Source: Topomyia yanbarensis
Lineage: Eukaryota; Arthropoda; Insecta; Diptera; Culicidae
NCBI RefSeq assembly: GCF_030247195.1
Contig: NC_080672.1
Location: 349,120,413 to 349,184,412, forward strand
Reading direction: 5' to 3'
Length of the DNA: 64,000 bases
Under the pieces are notes generated by a model that had not been told where the DNA came from, ran no database searches, and was given only the letters and a program-made list of their open reading frames with translations. The position numbers and the translations under genes are program-made. This document shows positions 21,900 to 34,701 of this stretch, in pieces; the first letter of the stretch is position 1, and each line of letters starts with the position of its first letter.

Positions 21900-24800
21900 T
21901 AAACTAATGAATGATCCAACAGTGGCATGTGTAAGAAATGTCTCATCTCACTGCTAGGTGGATTAAGTTAAAAATTGAAAAATTATCTCACTTAAAGGGG
22001 GATAAATCACTATAAATATATCACCAAAATTAAGGTCTTGAATTATCATAGAACATCTCAGAGGACTTCATCGCTGTGCGGTTTACTGTTTTTGCGTGAA
22101 CAATTTTTCGCACGTTTATGGTGAAAAAACACTGTGTAGTGCTGGCATTATCTCGCACACAGTTAAACCATGTAAAACTAGTACCCGTTCCTTTGCAGTG
22201 TGCAAAGTTTATCGTGTGCTCTTCATGACGCATTTGAAACATTGCATGTTCATGAACGAGTGTACAGTCCGGACGGTATAGCCATGATGTTGCTCGTTTG
22301 GCATTCGAATCATTGAAACGGACACGCACACCTATCCGTATTTAATTGAGTCACTTAGGTGCAAGTGTGTGCTAATACCAATATTGCGGAAAATCTATAG
22401 CCTCCGTTTATTACATCGTCCGGACAATGCAGTCAACATGTCGCTCGTTTGGCATGTGAGCGACGACTGATATACAACGAACACGCAGGACCTGTATAAA
22501 TAACCTTCCCATATGTGATGAAACGCTTAGATGCTCCCTTTGACGGCTCTGCCTGCAACAGGCTTGCAACTTTCATATTTTCCTTGGCGTTTTCAAAAGA
22601 TTTTCTGAAACTCTGTTTTTGCTTCACACCAAAAATAATGAAATTTAAACGACATGTAAATCAATACGAATGTAAACATACAAAGCTTGAATCAAAAATT
22701 TGAGTGAAAATTAAGGTGAATTCGATGCACTCAATGGGAGCATCAAAAAGCATATGATTTTATACTTTCGTTCGTGTGATATTACATGTCGTTTATTTTA
22801 CAGCAATATTGGATTAAAAATGCATTAAAGTGTATTGTTATACCGTTCAATGAAACTGTAATTTTCAATCAACGTGTAAAATTATAATGAAATTCGTCGA
22901 AGAAAGCACGATAAGTTGTGTGAATTTGTTGTGCAACTTAATTTTACATTTATGTTCATGCTTTAAATATGTGCATGAAAATAAATTTAAAATTTTAAAA
23001 TATTTTTTCTGTGTTCATTAATAGTAGTGGTACATTTTGCGAAATTGAATTACAACATATTTAAAGTCATGTTAATAAAAATAAACGAACAAAAAAGTAG
23101 AATTGAATACAAAACACGTGCACGTATTTCCTTTCAGATTTAAAAAAAACGGAAGTTATTCGCATTTTAAAACTGAAAAAAGATATCAGCAGAAATTATT
23201 GAAACGTTACCCCAGTACTAACACGTTAGAGGTACCGTAAACCGGGGTGACATTGATCACTTTTCGAAGTAATAATTACATATTTTTAGACGCAACACAT
23301 TTTTTTCAAATTTAATATTTTTAAACCATGTACTGATGTACGGAGAACAAGATTGGTTGGTTTTACCTAAAATTGTCCGCTTACAGCTATTTTTCCAAAA
23401 ATAATTTCAAGTTGAAGTCCGTTTTCGTATTCCGGGATGACTTTGATAACCTGCATGTTCACCCACATTAAGTTATTGATGTCAATGTTTTTCATTCAAA
23501 TGTTTGTTTAAACTAATTCTGGAAAGACACTCATTGTTAAATAGATGTTAATTGGTATTATACAAAGTATTTCGATGTACTGCAAAATTCGAGTAACCAA
23601 AATTCATATAATTTGTATCCAACTCGAATAAAAGATTCTGAAAAACTTTAAAACTGCTAAAATTGTTTTATTTCAGTACTTTATCAATATACAAAAAGTT
23701 TCATCCATTTCAACACGTTGGAATATTGAACAAGAAAAAAATGTTGCGAATTTTAGCTTAAAATAATTTGAAATAATTGCCAACTAGTTTCACGAAAAAT
23801 GTATTTAAGATAAACAAACTCTTAAAACTAAATTTGCCACATCCTAATCTAAAGGAAAATAATTTTGTAATTGTAATTTATTACTCTTGCTCAAATCTGA
23901 GATTTATTTGGAAAAATTGGAAAAAAAACGATTTCATCAATTATTGAATGGTTTACTTTGATTCAGGATCGATTTTGAGAAATGTGCGGCATCTCTCCCT
24001 AAATTGCCCTAACCCAAAGTAATGTCGAGCGGTTTTTCAAATTCAAAAATATTCGATTTTCCAAACTACCACTAGATAACACAAATTGAATTAAACTCGA
24101 CTAAGTATTAAATATTCTACAGTAAATTTCCATGTAACCATATACATTGCACCAACGAGCAGGTCGCTCATTTTCTGATACAAATGATTTCCCTCGTCCG
24201 TTTGAAACCGATTCGCCATCTCTCTTTGGGGATCCTACCAAACCGTCATAATTGTGCTTGCGATGAACTCTTACCTTCTAAACTCCGTTCCCCTTCCACC
24301 CACGAACTGAAACCATTGAAACAACGCATTAATCACAACTTTGCTCGTTAGGAGACGCTTTTTAGGTTCCATCACATCTCACATCCGCAAGTTGTGTTGT
24401 TCTTTTTTTTGTCGTCGCGCCGGGAGAAAATACGTTTTCCCTCGGGTGGCCCTGAGCTCCAACTTTATACAGCAACTCGGCGAGTGGAGTGGAGCGAACA
24501 CTAGAACGTGATAAAGACCTCGTTCCAACTATTCCTATCAGGCTTGCACGCTGGGCAAGTAAGCTTCTTCGGGTGCCGACTTGGTTTTTCTTTTCACTCT
24601 ATTTTCCCCGTTCACCGCTACTGGAAAAAAAATGTTGGAAAGTGATCAATTTTTACACCACTCTAGCGTAGCTAGTTTTACGAGTGCGTGTGGGCGTGGA
24701 AAAATCGATGAAAATATGTTTGCCCTTTTGTATTGGTTTGGACCGGCGTGCCTTGAATTCTTCGAACATTGCGCTAATCTTCGAGGAAAATTACTGTCTC

Positions 24801-25920
24801 TAGAATACTTATTCAAAAGATCCAAAGCGCATACTCTTTGTATTTATACTCTCACGATTATTACCGCACTTTTACAAAACTTTCCGATAATTTTCCAGTA
24901 CATTTAGAATAACAATGATTTTGGCTAGCATAGTATTTAAAAAATCGCCGGGTTATTGACATAAGAGAGAGTGAATAAAGTACTGTTTTCATTTACACAT
25001 AGAATCTTTTGAATAACTATTGTGGATTTAAGTACAGTGGGTTAGTCAATTACACTGGTGAGGGTCGACAAAAGAGGAAAGAAAGACCCTTATTCTTCTA
25101 AGCCTAAACTGTGTCAAACTTGAGATCTGTCGCACCGTAGAATTTGATTGTGCTCGAAAATTTTCATTACGCTGATTCTGTATATTCGAATATAGGACAC
25201 CTGTTTTCGTTAGTTCAATGAAAAACAACAAGCAATATTTATAAACAAACAACCACAGCACTCCAGCCGCGTTTGTTTGTGAAATCGTGCATGACAGTCC
25301 ATAAAAATTCAAGGTTGACACAGTTTGTCACTACCTTTCTGAAAGTGAATTAATTTAAAAAACAAAAACACAAATAAGCTGTCATGATTTTTTTTATAAA
25401 AACCCTTCTCCCTGCGTGTAGTTGGAACACCAAGCTCACCCACGAGTTTCTGTCCTTGGCAGGGTCAGCTGATCTACTGGAACATCTCTGCCACCCTGAC
25501 TCGGAAATCACGAACGCACGTTCACCACAACACAACACATTTCTTCCCCGAACGACCCCCACAAGGCAAGATCATAAATAGTCCCAAAACAGATTGTAGC
25601 TGTCTGACAGGTAATAAATAATTTTCAGTGTCATACTCACCCCCGTTTCCCGTTTTTCTTTGCAACCAATCAAATGTGTGAAAAACACGATGAGCGTAGT
25701 GTGCTGAAAACAGGTTTGCCCAACACAAGAAACAAACAAGATATATTATTTATCATTATGGATATCATCAACACGCAAACAATCAGTGAAATCCAACCAG
25801 TGTCTGTTTTTTCACGAACAAACTTTCCTAATGTATGGAAAGGAAAAATATTAATGCTTTTTGTCTACATTTTATGACATTTCTTTAGCCCCTGCATAAT
25901 ATTTCGTGAGAGTGAACATC
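21900..25920. other. Long unassigned stretch
   Basis: The motif GAAATGTCTCATCTCACTGC followed by TAGGTGGATTAA (21937-21966) also occurs near 6250 and, in part, near 4780 and 5005, so it is a repeat end. A block around CTCGTTTGGCAT repeats at about 22290 and 22442. Text at 23231-23260 (CCGTAAACCGGGGTGAC) resembles a mobile-element end without a visible partner. Segments near 24170-24560 are less AT-rich. I see no gene. Confidence 0.4.
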
Positions 25921-25924
25921 TACT

Positions 25925-26397
25925 CGATTTTTTTGGAATTACATCGCCTGCCTGCTCCAAAGTTTTTGAGATCATAATAAACGATGGATCTCGCTCAGTT
26001 TCATTCTGTTTACGTTTAATGGACGCTGGTGCTCAGTTCGACATGATTTATACTGGCTTGAAATCAGCATTTGACAGTGTTGATCACGCAATATTTCTGG
26101 AATGGTTGAAGTTAATAGGAATGTCTCTTGAACTGATTCGTTGCCTCAATTCGTATCGAAGATATCGCCAACTTGTAGGAAAAATTGGATATGTATTATC
26201 TACCCACTTTTCCAACAACTCAGGTGTTCCTCAAGGAAGTAATTTGGACCCACTCTAATTCACACTCTTTATCAATGATCTAGCTACAGTATTACTACCA
26301 GGGTGTCGCCTTTTCTACACTGAAAATGTTAAATTATACATGATCATCAAGTACATCAGGGATTGCTTTGCTTTACAACTGCTCTTAAACACTTTGC
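25925..26397 (+). pseudogene. Jockey/CR1-like RT remnant, 5' part
   Basis: The frame reads through reverse-transcriptase blocks of a LINE: FGITSP near 25935, DMIYTGLKSAFDSVDHAIF near 26045, a SYRRYR block near 26155 and GVPQGSNLDPL near 26225. After a stop the FTLFINDL block follows. The catalytic YADD position is altered to YTEN near 26320, so the enzyme is dead. The SNLDPL form of the PQG motif resembles the Jockey/CR1 groups rather than the RNase H-bearing LINEs elsewhere in the window. The family ends abruptly at the MITE and resumes after it. Confidence 0.8.
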
Positions 26398-26514
26398 ACC
26401 TTCCGGCAGTCGCGCTAGTGCACTGAGTGCACGCTGCTCTGAAAATCTAGCGAAATCGTCCAAGGGCACCAGCGGCTGCTCGTTCAATGGGCCATAAGCG
26501 CGACTTCTGGAGGG
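26398..26514. mobile_element. 117-bp piggyBac-type MITE, family A
   Basis: The ends ACCTTCCGGCAGTCGCGC and GCGCGACTTCTGGAGGG are inverted repeats. TTAA follows on the right (26515-26518); the left target copy has drifted. The interior matches the element at 1-104. It interrupts the RT remnant. Confidence 0.85.
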
Positions 26515-26518
26515 TTAA

Positions 26519-26800
26519 ACACGCTTACAATTAGTATTCCCTATTACAGTGTAATATCGTATCATCGCAAGTACTACAAGTGTGTGACCTTGAAGTCACT
26601 TTGGATTCTGAACTCACTTTCCGATCTCATTTCGATTTGATTATTAACAAGGCAAACCGCCAGATGGGCTTCATGTTTAAAATTTCGAATGAATTTAACA
26701 ACCCTCTCTGTCTCCGCTCACTGTACTGCGAATTGGTACGGTCGATATTGGAATCTAACTCCATAATATGGTGTCAGGTATTCCTTTAAAAAAAATACTT
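26519..26800 (+). pseudogene. Jockey/CR1-like RT remnant, 3' part
   Basis: It continues the remnant interrupted at 26397: a VISYHRKYYK block, then CDLEVTLDSELTFRSHFD (about 26583-26635), ANRQMGFMFKIS and LCLRSLYCELVRSILESNSI. These are the post-YADD thumb-region blocks of Jockey/CR1-type reverse transcriptases. A frameshift separates the first block from the rest. Confidence 0.78.
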
Positions 26801-26869
26801 TTTGTGTTAGTTTGTTTTGTCATTTTACTTTTTTTATATTTATTGTTAAGTTTCCCATTTCTTATAACT

Positions 26870-27138
26870 CACATTTCATATAACTCTTATCACTCTCTGC
26901 GGTTATAGTATCGATTGAGAACATTTAGAACTTGATGTTTCGCGATGTTTTTAATACACATACTCTATTGGACAGATGCTTTTTTGAGCGTTTCTCTGAG
27001 TATAGGACTCAAAGAAACGCTCAAATCAGCATAGGACAACATCAGTGCTAGAAATCTCAAAGGCTAAACCAAATCGATGGAAAAGCAGGAAAATGACCTA
27101 TAAAATAGACGGACAGACGAATTTTTACTAATGTTCTG
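26870..27138. repeat. Interspersed repeat R1, copy 2
   Basis: It is the reverse complement of the copy at 6013-6260, with shared blocks along its whole length. It contains a stem, TTTGAGCGTTTCTCTGAG against CTCAAAGAAACGCTCAAA (about 26981-27038), with one mismatch around a short loop. Confidence 0.8.
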
Positions 27139-27142
27139 TTAA

Positions 27143-27661
27143 CCCATTCATGCCCATGTTGTTTGTGGACAACAACGTTTTTAAACAACTATAACTTTTG
27201 ATTGAGGCAAGATTTGCTCACAAAAACAAGTAAGGCTAATAATCGTGACTATTGCCTTTCATTTGATTACTAATAGTTACAAGGATCAGCTCTAGAACTG
27301 AAGTTATTGCAATTAGTCTGATTGGATTCCAATGGAGCAGTGCTGCCAGGGACAGTTAACGTTGACGACGAAAAATGACTTTTTCATATATCTTCGTTAT
27401 TGTTCAATATTATTGAAAACTGATAAAACTTATCAATTTAGAGTGCCTTTGGCTACGTTTTCCACGTAAGTGGGCTATTGTAAATATTCTAGAAGATTTG
27501 TATTGAGCATTGGAAGATAAAAATTGAGCAGCTTCTATCACTGCGAGGGAAGCACCTATCTTTTTGAAAAATAGCTTTTCGTGTTTCTTGACCCCACCGT
27601 TTTCAAGGAAAAATAGTTTTGAAATCCTACGTGCGCTTGAAAAAAGTTGGGCATGAAAGGG
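27143..27661 (+). mobile_element. 519-bp piggyBac-type MITE, family B, copy 2
   Basis: TTAA lies at 27139-27142 and 27662-27665. The ends are the inverted CCCATTCATGCCC / GGGCATGAAAGGG pair. The length equals that of copy 1 and the interior matches it in inverted orientation. It is non-coding. Confidence 0.92.
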
Positions 27662-28043
27662 TTAATAATTCGGGGTGCGCGACGTTTGGCATAAATACGT
27701 TAGGCATAAGTACATTAGGCATACATACGTTAGGCATAAGTACATTAGGCATAATGGACGTTAGGCATAATGGACGTATGTCATAATATACGTGAGGCGT
27801 AATGGACGGTTGGCATAATGTACGTTCGGCATAATGGACGTTAGGCATAATTTACAAAATTATAAAAATAATCGTAAGGCTTTCGTTATTATAGAGATAT
27901 CAATCCTACAATTGTTTTTTCGGGTTTAACGAGAGCCTCAAAAATGAAAAAATACCATGCGACATATTTATTCCTTGTAAGTCTAGGGTTTTTTTTTCTA
28001 TATTTTCCGTGGACGAGATGAAGAAAGCATCCCTTGATTTAAC

Positions 28044-29569
28044 TCTAGAACGTTGCATTGGGGTACAAATGTACCCCACGCCATCTTTGGAGCCGTGTGA
28101 AAACCAGAATTCGGCATTTACCGACCTGGGACCCTCACCATAATTCAATTTAGAGTTCCTAGTAAGAGTAGGAAAAGATGGTATAGCCAGTTTGCTTATA
28201 GCCTTCGTGGAACCAGGTATCAAAGTTGGCGTGGGGTACATTTGTACGCCAGAATACGGTTGCCGTTAGTGTTTCGTCAGGTTTCGTGCTGTCAGTGAAA
28301 ATGTGATTCGTGACAATCCTAGTTTAAATACTGGCTGTTTTACTACGTAAGTAACAATTAGTATTATATAATCGTTTTTAATCATTTATTTAATTAATTT
28401 AATTCTTTTATTTAATTTAACAGTTATGTGCCCAACAAAAAAAACACCTTTAACAGGCCAACGTGGGTACCCGGGTACCCACAATTTGAAATGCTCATAA
28501 CTATGGCTTCCTTTAACCGATTTGGACACTTTTAGATGTTTTGGATTCAGAAACTCGTGCACTTTTTGATTCTGTAAAGTTGAACCGGATGAATGGATCT
28601 GGTACTTGGTAATCCGGATTTTCCGGGGTAATGTTCCAGTACTAGGGTATGACGTAAATTTTAATAATGTCCTAGCAATATGAGTATCAAAACTCTTCAA
28701 ATTGTCTCGGAAGTCAGTTATTTATTGTTATGGGACCCTATGGCAATTTAAATAATGGAATTGGAATGGAATGGCCACTCACGGCCCCACGGGAATCTGC
28801 TCCGGAATGTCCGTTCCGGGGTCAAAGCACCAAATGGTTCCAAAACCACGAGATACAGCCTACTGATGCAATTCCAAGAATTTTGATACCCATATTGCTA
28901 GTATTCCAATGAAGTTCACAAATAGTATCCCAGGACTGGAGCCTGCTTCCGGAAATCCGGATTCCAGGGAACCGAATGAAGTAACCCGATTCATTTTTAC
29001 CAAGTCTAAAAGGGGATGAGTTCCCGAATCCAAAACACCAAAAAGTATCAAAATTGGTTGGAAATTACCGTAGTTATTAGTATTTCACTTTTGTGGGTAC
29101 CCGGGTACCCACGTCGGCCTGTTACGTAGTAAAAAAATTCAGGAGCCTCTCCTCACTCCCCCCCTTACTATATCAATAATATTATTAACCCAAAAGCTTG
29201 ACTTAGTGAAGTTCTAAGATGTCGCAAAGTTTCTATTTCCAGCTTTGGATAAAACATGGGAATTTCATTAATTGAAACCTAAAAAGGTACCCGGGTACCG
29301 CGTCGGATACACAACGGTTAATTCAATTTTGAAGCGGAACAAAAAATCATTTTCATTTTTGCTGATTTTTATTGTTTTATTGTTAATTTTTATAGTTTTT
29401 CAAAGCAATGGCCCGCAAGTATAATTTGTGCACAATAACTGCTGTAACAGTAACATTGCGTGTTACCAATATATTACTGGTCAGAAATATTTTATTTGTT
29501 TGCATTTTTACCTGCGAAAATTTCGATCAAACGCGTGGGGTACAATTGTACCCCAGTGCAACGTTCTAG
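28044..29569. mobile_element. Nested element with CTAGAACGTTGCA inverted ends
   Basis: 28044-28081 and 29533-29569 are inverted copies of a roughly 37-bp sequence that itself contains the partial palindrome GTGGGGTACAATTGTACCCC. This suggests an inverted-repeat element sitting inside the foldback element. A third variant of the palindrome lies near 28224. No target duplication is evident, so the outer boundaries are provisional. Confidence 0.6.
28453..29122. mobile_element. 670-bp MITE with GGGTACCCGGGTACCC ends, TA target
   Basis: The left end (ACAGGCCAACGTGGGTACCC) and the right end are inverted over about 32 bp with few differences, and TA flanks both sides, as for Tc1/mariner-type elements. 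Each terminal repeat contains the self-complementary GGGTACCCGGGTACCC. The interior is non-coding. It lies inside the 28044-29569 element, the third nesting level. Confidence 0.8.
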
Positions 29570-30749
29570 GATGGAAAACGCAAGTTTTAGGGTTAAGTCA
29601 ACAGTTTGGTATAAGCATATTTCTAGCCTATTGTATGTATAACCAATACAGTTGGATCCAAATATTAAAAAAACCAAATAATGAAAAAATATTAAGTTTT
29701 GGAGCCTATGGAAACTTGCACTGTTATTCACAGCATCAGCTTTAGGCTACAGATTTTACGTTTGTGACGATAACTTTTTCGTTTCGGTACCTCGTTACAC
29801 AAATAAACTCTTCCTCGTATCAGACAGTTTCCGTAGTTCTATTTTGATGGCCTCTAAACTATAATAATTGAACTTGAAAATATTGGTGATAATCAATATT
29901 GAAGCAGCAATATTCTTATATTCGTTGAATAAATAATGAAATGCATCATTCTTTCTTTCATGAGTTGTTCTTCAAGAGCACATATTTTCTTTTTGGAAAA
30001 TTGCACCGTACATTTATGTAAGAGCTAATCCAAGTTGATGTGCGTTATTCATACATTAAGGGGTTATATACAAAGTTGTGGCGATAAAATGAGCTAAGTT
30101 CGTGATTTTTTAGAGTGTTTTCTGCAAATTTCATTTGAAAATGCGAAAGATAGAAAGAACAAGATGAATTACAATTTTTTTTACAAAATTCAAAACTTGT
30201 TGAGCAACTTGGCGGAATGTCACAATTAATCTTCTTAAGACAGATATCTTCCGTTTAATTCCACTATATTAATAATAATGAAAATCAATTGCTTTTCAAC
30301 TTCAATCAGATAGTAGTATTTCAACTATTACTTGTAGTCTTCTTCAGTGTTCATATCAGTTTAAAAAAAATTCTATTTTAGTCATTTGCAAATCATAGGT
30401 TTTACGTAGAGAAATTAACGCAAGCTGAATTCCTGCATACCACTACGGTTTGCTTCTTTTATTTGACTTCAGATTTATTCAAGTATATACAGTAGAATAA
30501 AATGTTGATCGAGTTTGATAAGCTTCCAGAGTAATTCTACCACATATAAAAAGTTCAAAAATTTACGCTCTTTTCATTCTAGGTCATCACCGCTAAAAAT
30601 TTATTTTCTGGAAGTGATAATTTATGCCTAACGTCCATTATGCCAATCGTCCATTATGCCTAACGTCCATTATGCCTAACGTATTTATGCCAAACGTCCG
30701 TATGCCTAACGTATTTATGCCTAATGGGGTACACCCAATAATTCGGTCG

Positions 30750-33700
30750 CTTTAACATTTATCCCTCAACTCTTTGTATAATATGCTAGCCAAAACTACC
30801 GTCTTTCGATCTGTATTGTTGAATAAGTGAAACGTCCTATAGTGAACCGGTAATAATCGAAAGAGGAAGTAACCAAAGAGAGTCACTCATTGTAGATATG
30901 TCGTTTTGAATCAAAGCTCTAGAACTAAGTGAAGTGTGAAGTTTATATATGTACCATTTTACAACGCAACGGATGTGAGTCGTTAGCACGGTTAGTAAAG
31001 AGGTGTTTTAGCGAATAAATGTGTGTTGGCTCTAATCTAGAAATCTGTTGGTCAGATTTTTTTCTAGAAGTTTCAGGTCATGAGCTATTTATAGCAGCGT
31101 AGCAGAGTGTTTACTTATTGAAATTAAAAAATATATTGAATTTTCACTGTTGCGATTCCTCAGGGAACATCGAGTTATTTCAGCGACCCTGTTGTAGTGA
31201 TCAAAGTAGAGTAGCTTTGAATAGTTGAAGACGTTTTCGGAGACCTGTCAAAAACGATAAAATAATATTGAAAAACAAGAAAGTTGCAGCCGTTATAGTG
31301 ATTTTTACTATCCAAAAATTTGGCTGACCTGACTGTATAATTTCGAGCAGAAAATTTCAGAATCCACGTAATTTTCAAAACTGTTTGATAACAAAAGTTT
31401 TCGGTGGAGTCATTTTGGACGATTCCTAAAATAATTAAAATAAAACCAACTGAAGTTGACGAAAATATTTTAAGGGCAACCAAATATGTCGGAAAAGAAA
31501 CTTGATGACATTGATATTTCAAACAATTACCAAGGGGCGGTTCGGGTTCACGAAAATGAATAAGTATTTTTGGAGATCAATTTTATGGGTCCTATATTAT
31601 CCAAATAAAGCGTACACCGGAAATATATCTTTATTAGTATTCTATATCTCACCTTGCTATGGTTTCTGGATTACAGCCAACTAATGCGCATTACGAAATG
31701 ATTAATGGAACCGGGAAAACACAACAGGAATTTTGCTCACCTGTTGAGTGTCAATGAGTGCGGTATTCAATTGAATGGACAGGGAAAAGGTCTGTCCCAA
31801 AATTAAATCCATTTGCTGTACAACAGTATGAGAGAAGAGAATGTTCAGATATTTATTTTTGAATTTTTGATGCCTTGGCATTCGGATGCATCGTATCAAA
31901 TGATATATTGTTCCATTTCCAAAACAACAGGCATTGCCGTTTGTGTAGTTCTGTATGAATCTTTTTTCCATGAATTTCTTTAGGATTTTTGTGACGAAAA
32001 CAGAAAAAAATAAAGCCGATTATCTTCAAACTTTCTGGAAATGATGGTTGCAAGAAGCCAAATTCGATCAAAACAGTGTCAAAACAAATCTCCCAAAATA
32101 TAACCATTGATGTCTATATTTATTCGAAACACCACACATGTTTGGTTTACAATTCTCAAAATAAATTACCCTGTAGGAAAGAATCAGTACGGTTCAGTGA
32201 ATGTCCCAAAATGTTATCCGAAATCTCCATAAGCTTCTAATTCGTGACCGGAAGTTCTTTTTTCTGGAAAGATATTTATCGTTTTATGACAAACATGCCT
32301 GTAAATGTGTTTAGGTTTCTTTATTAATTCACCCTTCAACGTGACCTTTAAATACTACGACGTTTGTGGCTCGATAATTCCTATCCACAGGCCAACCACG
32401 TGTCTTCATATCTGCTAGGGCGAACTTTTGAAGTTCCTGCCCCCCTGCAGCCATTGAACTGACGGTTGTTAGAGCAATGCCAATGGCAATGTTGGGGTGG
32501 GAATTGCTATCATGATGGCAACTTTGCATGTCTTGTGCCGATTTACTTCGAGCTAAAAACCCACAACCGCGAGGGCAAACGTCGGGTCCCTACGTTTCGA
32601 AGGCTTCTTCTGCTACTACCACGGCTATTTCCGAATCTCTCCCATCTTAACGGCTCCACCAATTTCCTTTTCCCAACTCCCCCGACCAGGCGGATCACCG
32701 TAGCAAATTAATGTTCCTTTTCATATATTTTGCCTGTTATTTTATTGCTACTCCTCCTACCGTTGCTGATGTTAGGTGATTATTGCAGGTTCTACCTTTT
32801 CTGGGCAGCTTCGACGGTCGTTGCTGGTAAACTCGACGCCGACAAAGACTGACCTTGGAAAGCTCTTGTTTGCACGCGGTATCTTATATCACGCAGCAGG
32901 GCCGGCAAAGTTCCATCAGCAGACTGACGTGACATAAAACACGATCCAAGAACAAACGTTCAATGTGTATTCAGCAATCCTTGCCCATTCGTGTCCGTCG
33001 CCAGAACCGGCGGGAGACCAGATATAATGAACCAAAACGGTATCGGGTTACTAAAGGCAAGATTAGAGATGTTCGTAGGTTGTCCTCCTCCTCCTCCTGC
33101 TGCCAACGACAAAGTTGATTTCGACGATGTCTAGCCCATTTATTGGAGTCATTTAGGTTCAATATACCAGGACAATCGTTTAATCATGCGGAAAAAGGAT
33201 TGTTTTTAAGCAAAGCTTGAAACTGCTGGCGGGATCATTAAAAGAAATTGAAGACGCTACGAGGATCTTTTACTTGTCAACAATCCTTTGGTGCATCGAA
33301 TTTCTACATTTATTTTTATTCTTTTTTATTTCGGCTAGTATTTAGTAGGCTGTTGCAAAATGACATAATTTTTTTTAGTGTCTCTCATTAGTTTTATTTA
33401 TAACTGGGTATCTACAATCAAGGCCATAGCGTGGTCTTTCGGCACCCTTTCGTCGGATTTTCTTTTCGGTCCGACTTTCGAACAATGATTTAGTGTGTAC
33501 ATGGAAATGTCACACTTATTCCGACTTATTTTATGGCTTATCCTTGGCGGGAGCCAACCCGGTCAACTGCATGCAACGTGCCTGCGCAGATAAAATGAAA
33601 ATGTTGATAGTTGCGGCATTTGACAACGTTAGCAGTATTGTCAACCAATACAGGGTTACCAAATTAAGAACACGTTGAATATCGATCGAGACTCACTGAA

Positions 33701-34108
33701 ATTATCTACAATCCGGACCATTTATTCTGCTCGGCAAATCTAGTGGACGGATTGCGGATTTTCAGACAGAGATTTTATTTTCGTAAATTCACGGATCAGT
33801 GGTAAAAGTTTCGTCTTGATACGATCACAAGAAAGTTATGCTAGTTGGAAGACGATAACAGAAAATTTATCCTGCACACACATCAACGTCGAAAACCCGT
33901 TTCTGCAAGTTCCAGGACAATTGTTTTATCTGGTAGAAAGCCTACAGTAAATTCAAGCGTGTGTTCGCCGATAAATTTATACAGAAACTGATGATCTGGT
34001 GAGGAATTTGCAGCTACAGACTAAAAGTCAAGCTTTTTATCCCCAAGAAAGCGATTGACTCGAAGCGGTATCAGCATATTAGTATATATGTGTTCTGATA
34101 AATGTATA
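30750..34108. other. Long unassigned stretch with a GC-richer island
   Basis: No gene could be supported. 32330-33170 is less AT-rich than its surroundings, has no partner in the window and contains a CTCCTC run near 33087. It may be unique host DNA. Open frames at 31175-31522 and elsewhere show no motif. Confidence 0.4.
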
Positions 34109-34357
34109 CACTGAAGTCTTTTTTATGCGGTTTTTTATATGCGGATTTTCAAAGTTATGCGGTTTTTTATGCGGATTTTCAAAGTTCTGCGGTTTTTTTG
34201 TGCGGATTTTCAGTTATGTGATTCTTTTTATGCAGCTTCCTTTCAATTTTTAGGGCATCACCTGAAGCGACTTTTATCGAAAGATAGATTCTCGTGAATG
34301 CACATGCTTAAACAAAAGACATAAAATGTTCATATTTTTATTTTAGATTATAAATTA

Positions 34358-34701
34358 CTACACGCAGAAAAAAGATTTGTAGGTTCAATAAAATTATGCA
34401 TTAAATTCAATAAATTAAATTATTGGTCGGGAGACAATAAAATTATTTATTGAATTCAATAAAATTTATTTATTGTTTCAATAAAACAAAATTATCGTTC
34501 CGTTTTTCAATAACTATTTTATTGAAATTAAAAGAAAATTATTGATACTAAAAATGTATTTATTGAAAGCATAAATTTGTTGTTTTAATAAAAAAATATT
34601 TTCAAACCAATAAGTTTGTTTGTTAAAGTGATAAACAATAAATGATTGGATTCAATAACACATATTTTTGGTTTAAATATGCTAATTTTTTCTGCGTGTA
34701 G
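34358..34701. mobile_element. MITE with CTACACGCAGAAAAAA ends
   Basis: The left end CTACACGCAGAAAAAA and the right end TTTTTTCTGCGTGTAG are perfect 16-bp inverted repeats. The interior is an AT-rich series of ATTCAATAAAATTATT-like blocks. It is nested inside the 34109-35516 element. No target duplication could be fixed. Confidence 0.85.

Larger units (their letters stand above)
27664..30746. mobile_element. Foldback/MULE-like element with 10-bp TSD
   Basis: Identical AATAATTCGG copies at 27664-27673 and 30737-30746 flank a 3063-bp element. Its ends are inverted (GGTGCGCGACG... and, inverted, GGGTGTACCCC...) and both run into arrays of the unit ACGTTAGGCATAATGG or close variants: left array 27680-27853, right array 30626-30733 in reverse orientation. 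Terminal arrays of short repeats plus 9-10-bp target duplications are known from foldback and Mutator-like elements. No transposase frame is visible, so it is non-autonomous. Its interior carries two further nested elements. The peptide open at 27627-27848 is a translation of the repeat and not a gene. Confidence 0.85.

Noticed and set aside
27627..27848. Repetitive peptide with MPNV-type units
   Set aside because: A translation of the GGCATAATGG terminal array of the foldback element.
27680..27853. Possible CRISPR-like array
   Set aside because: Units are adjacent with no unique spacers, in a eukaryotic repeat; an inverted partner array lies at 30626-30733.
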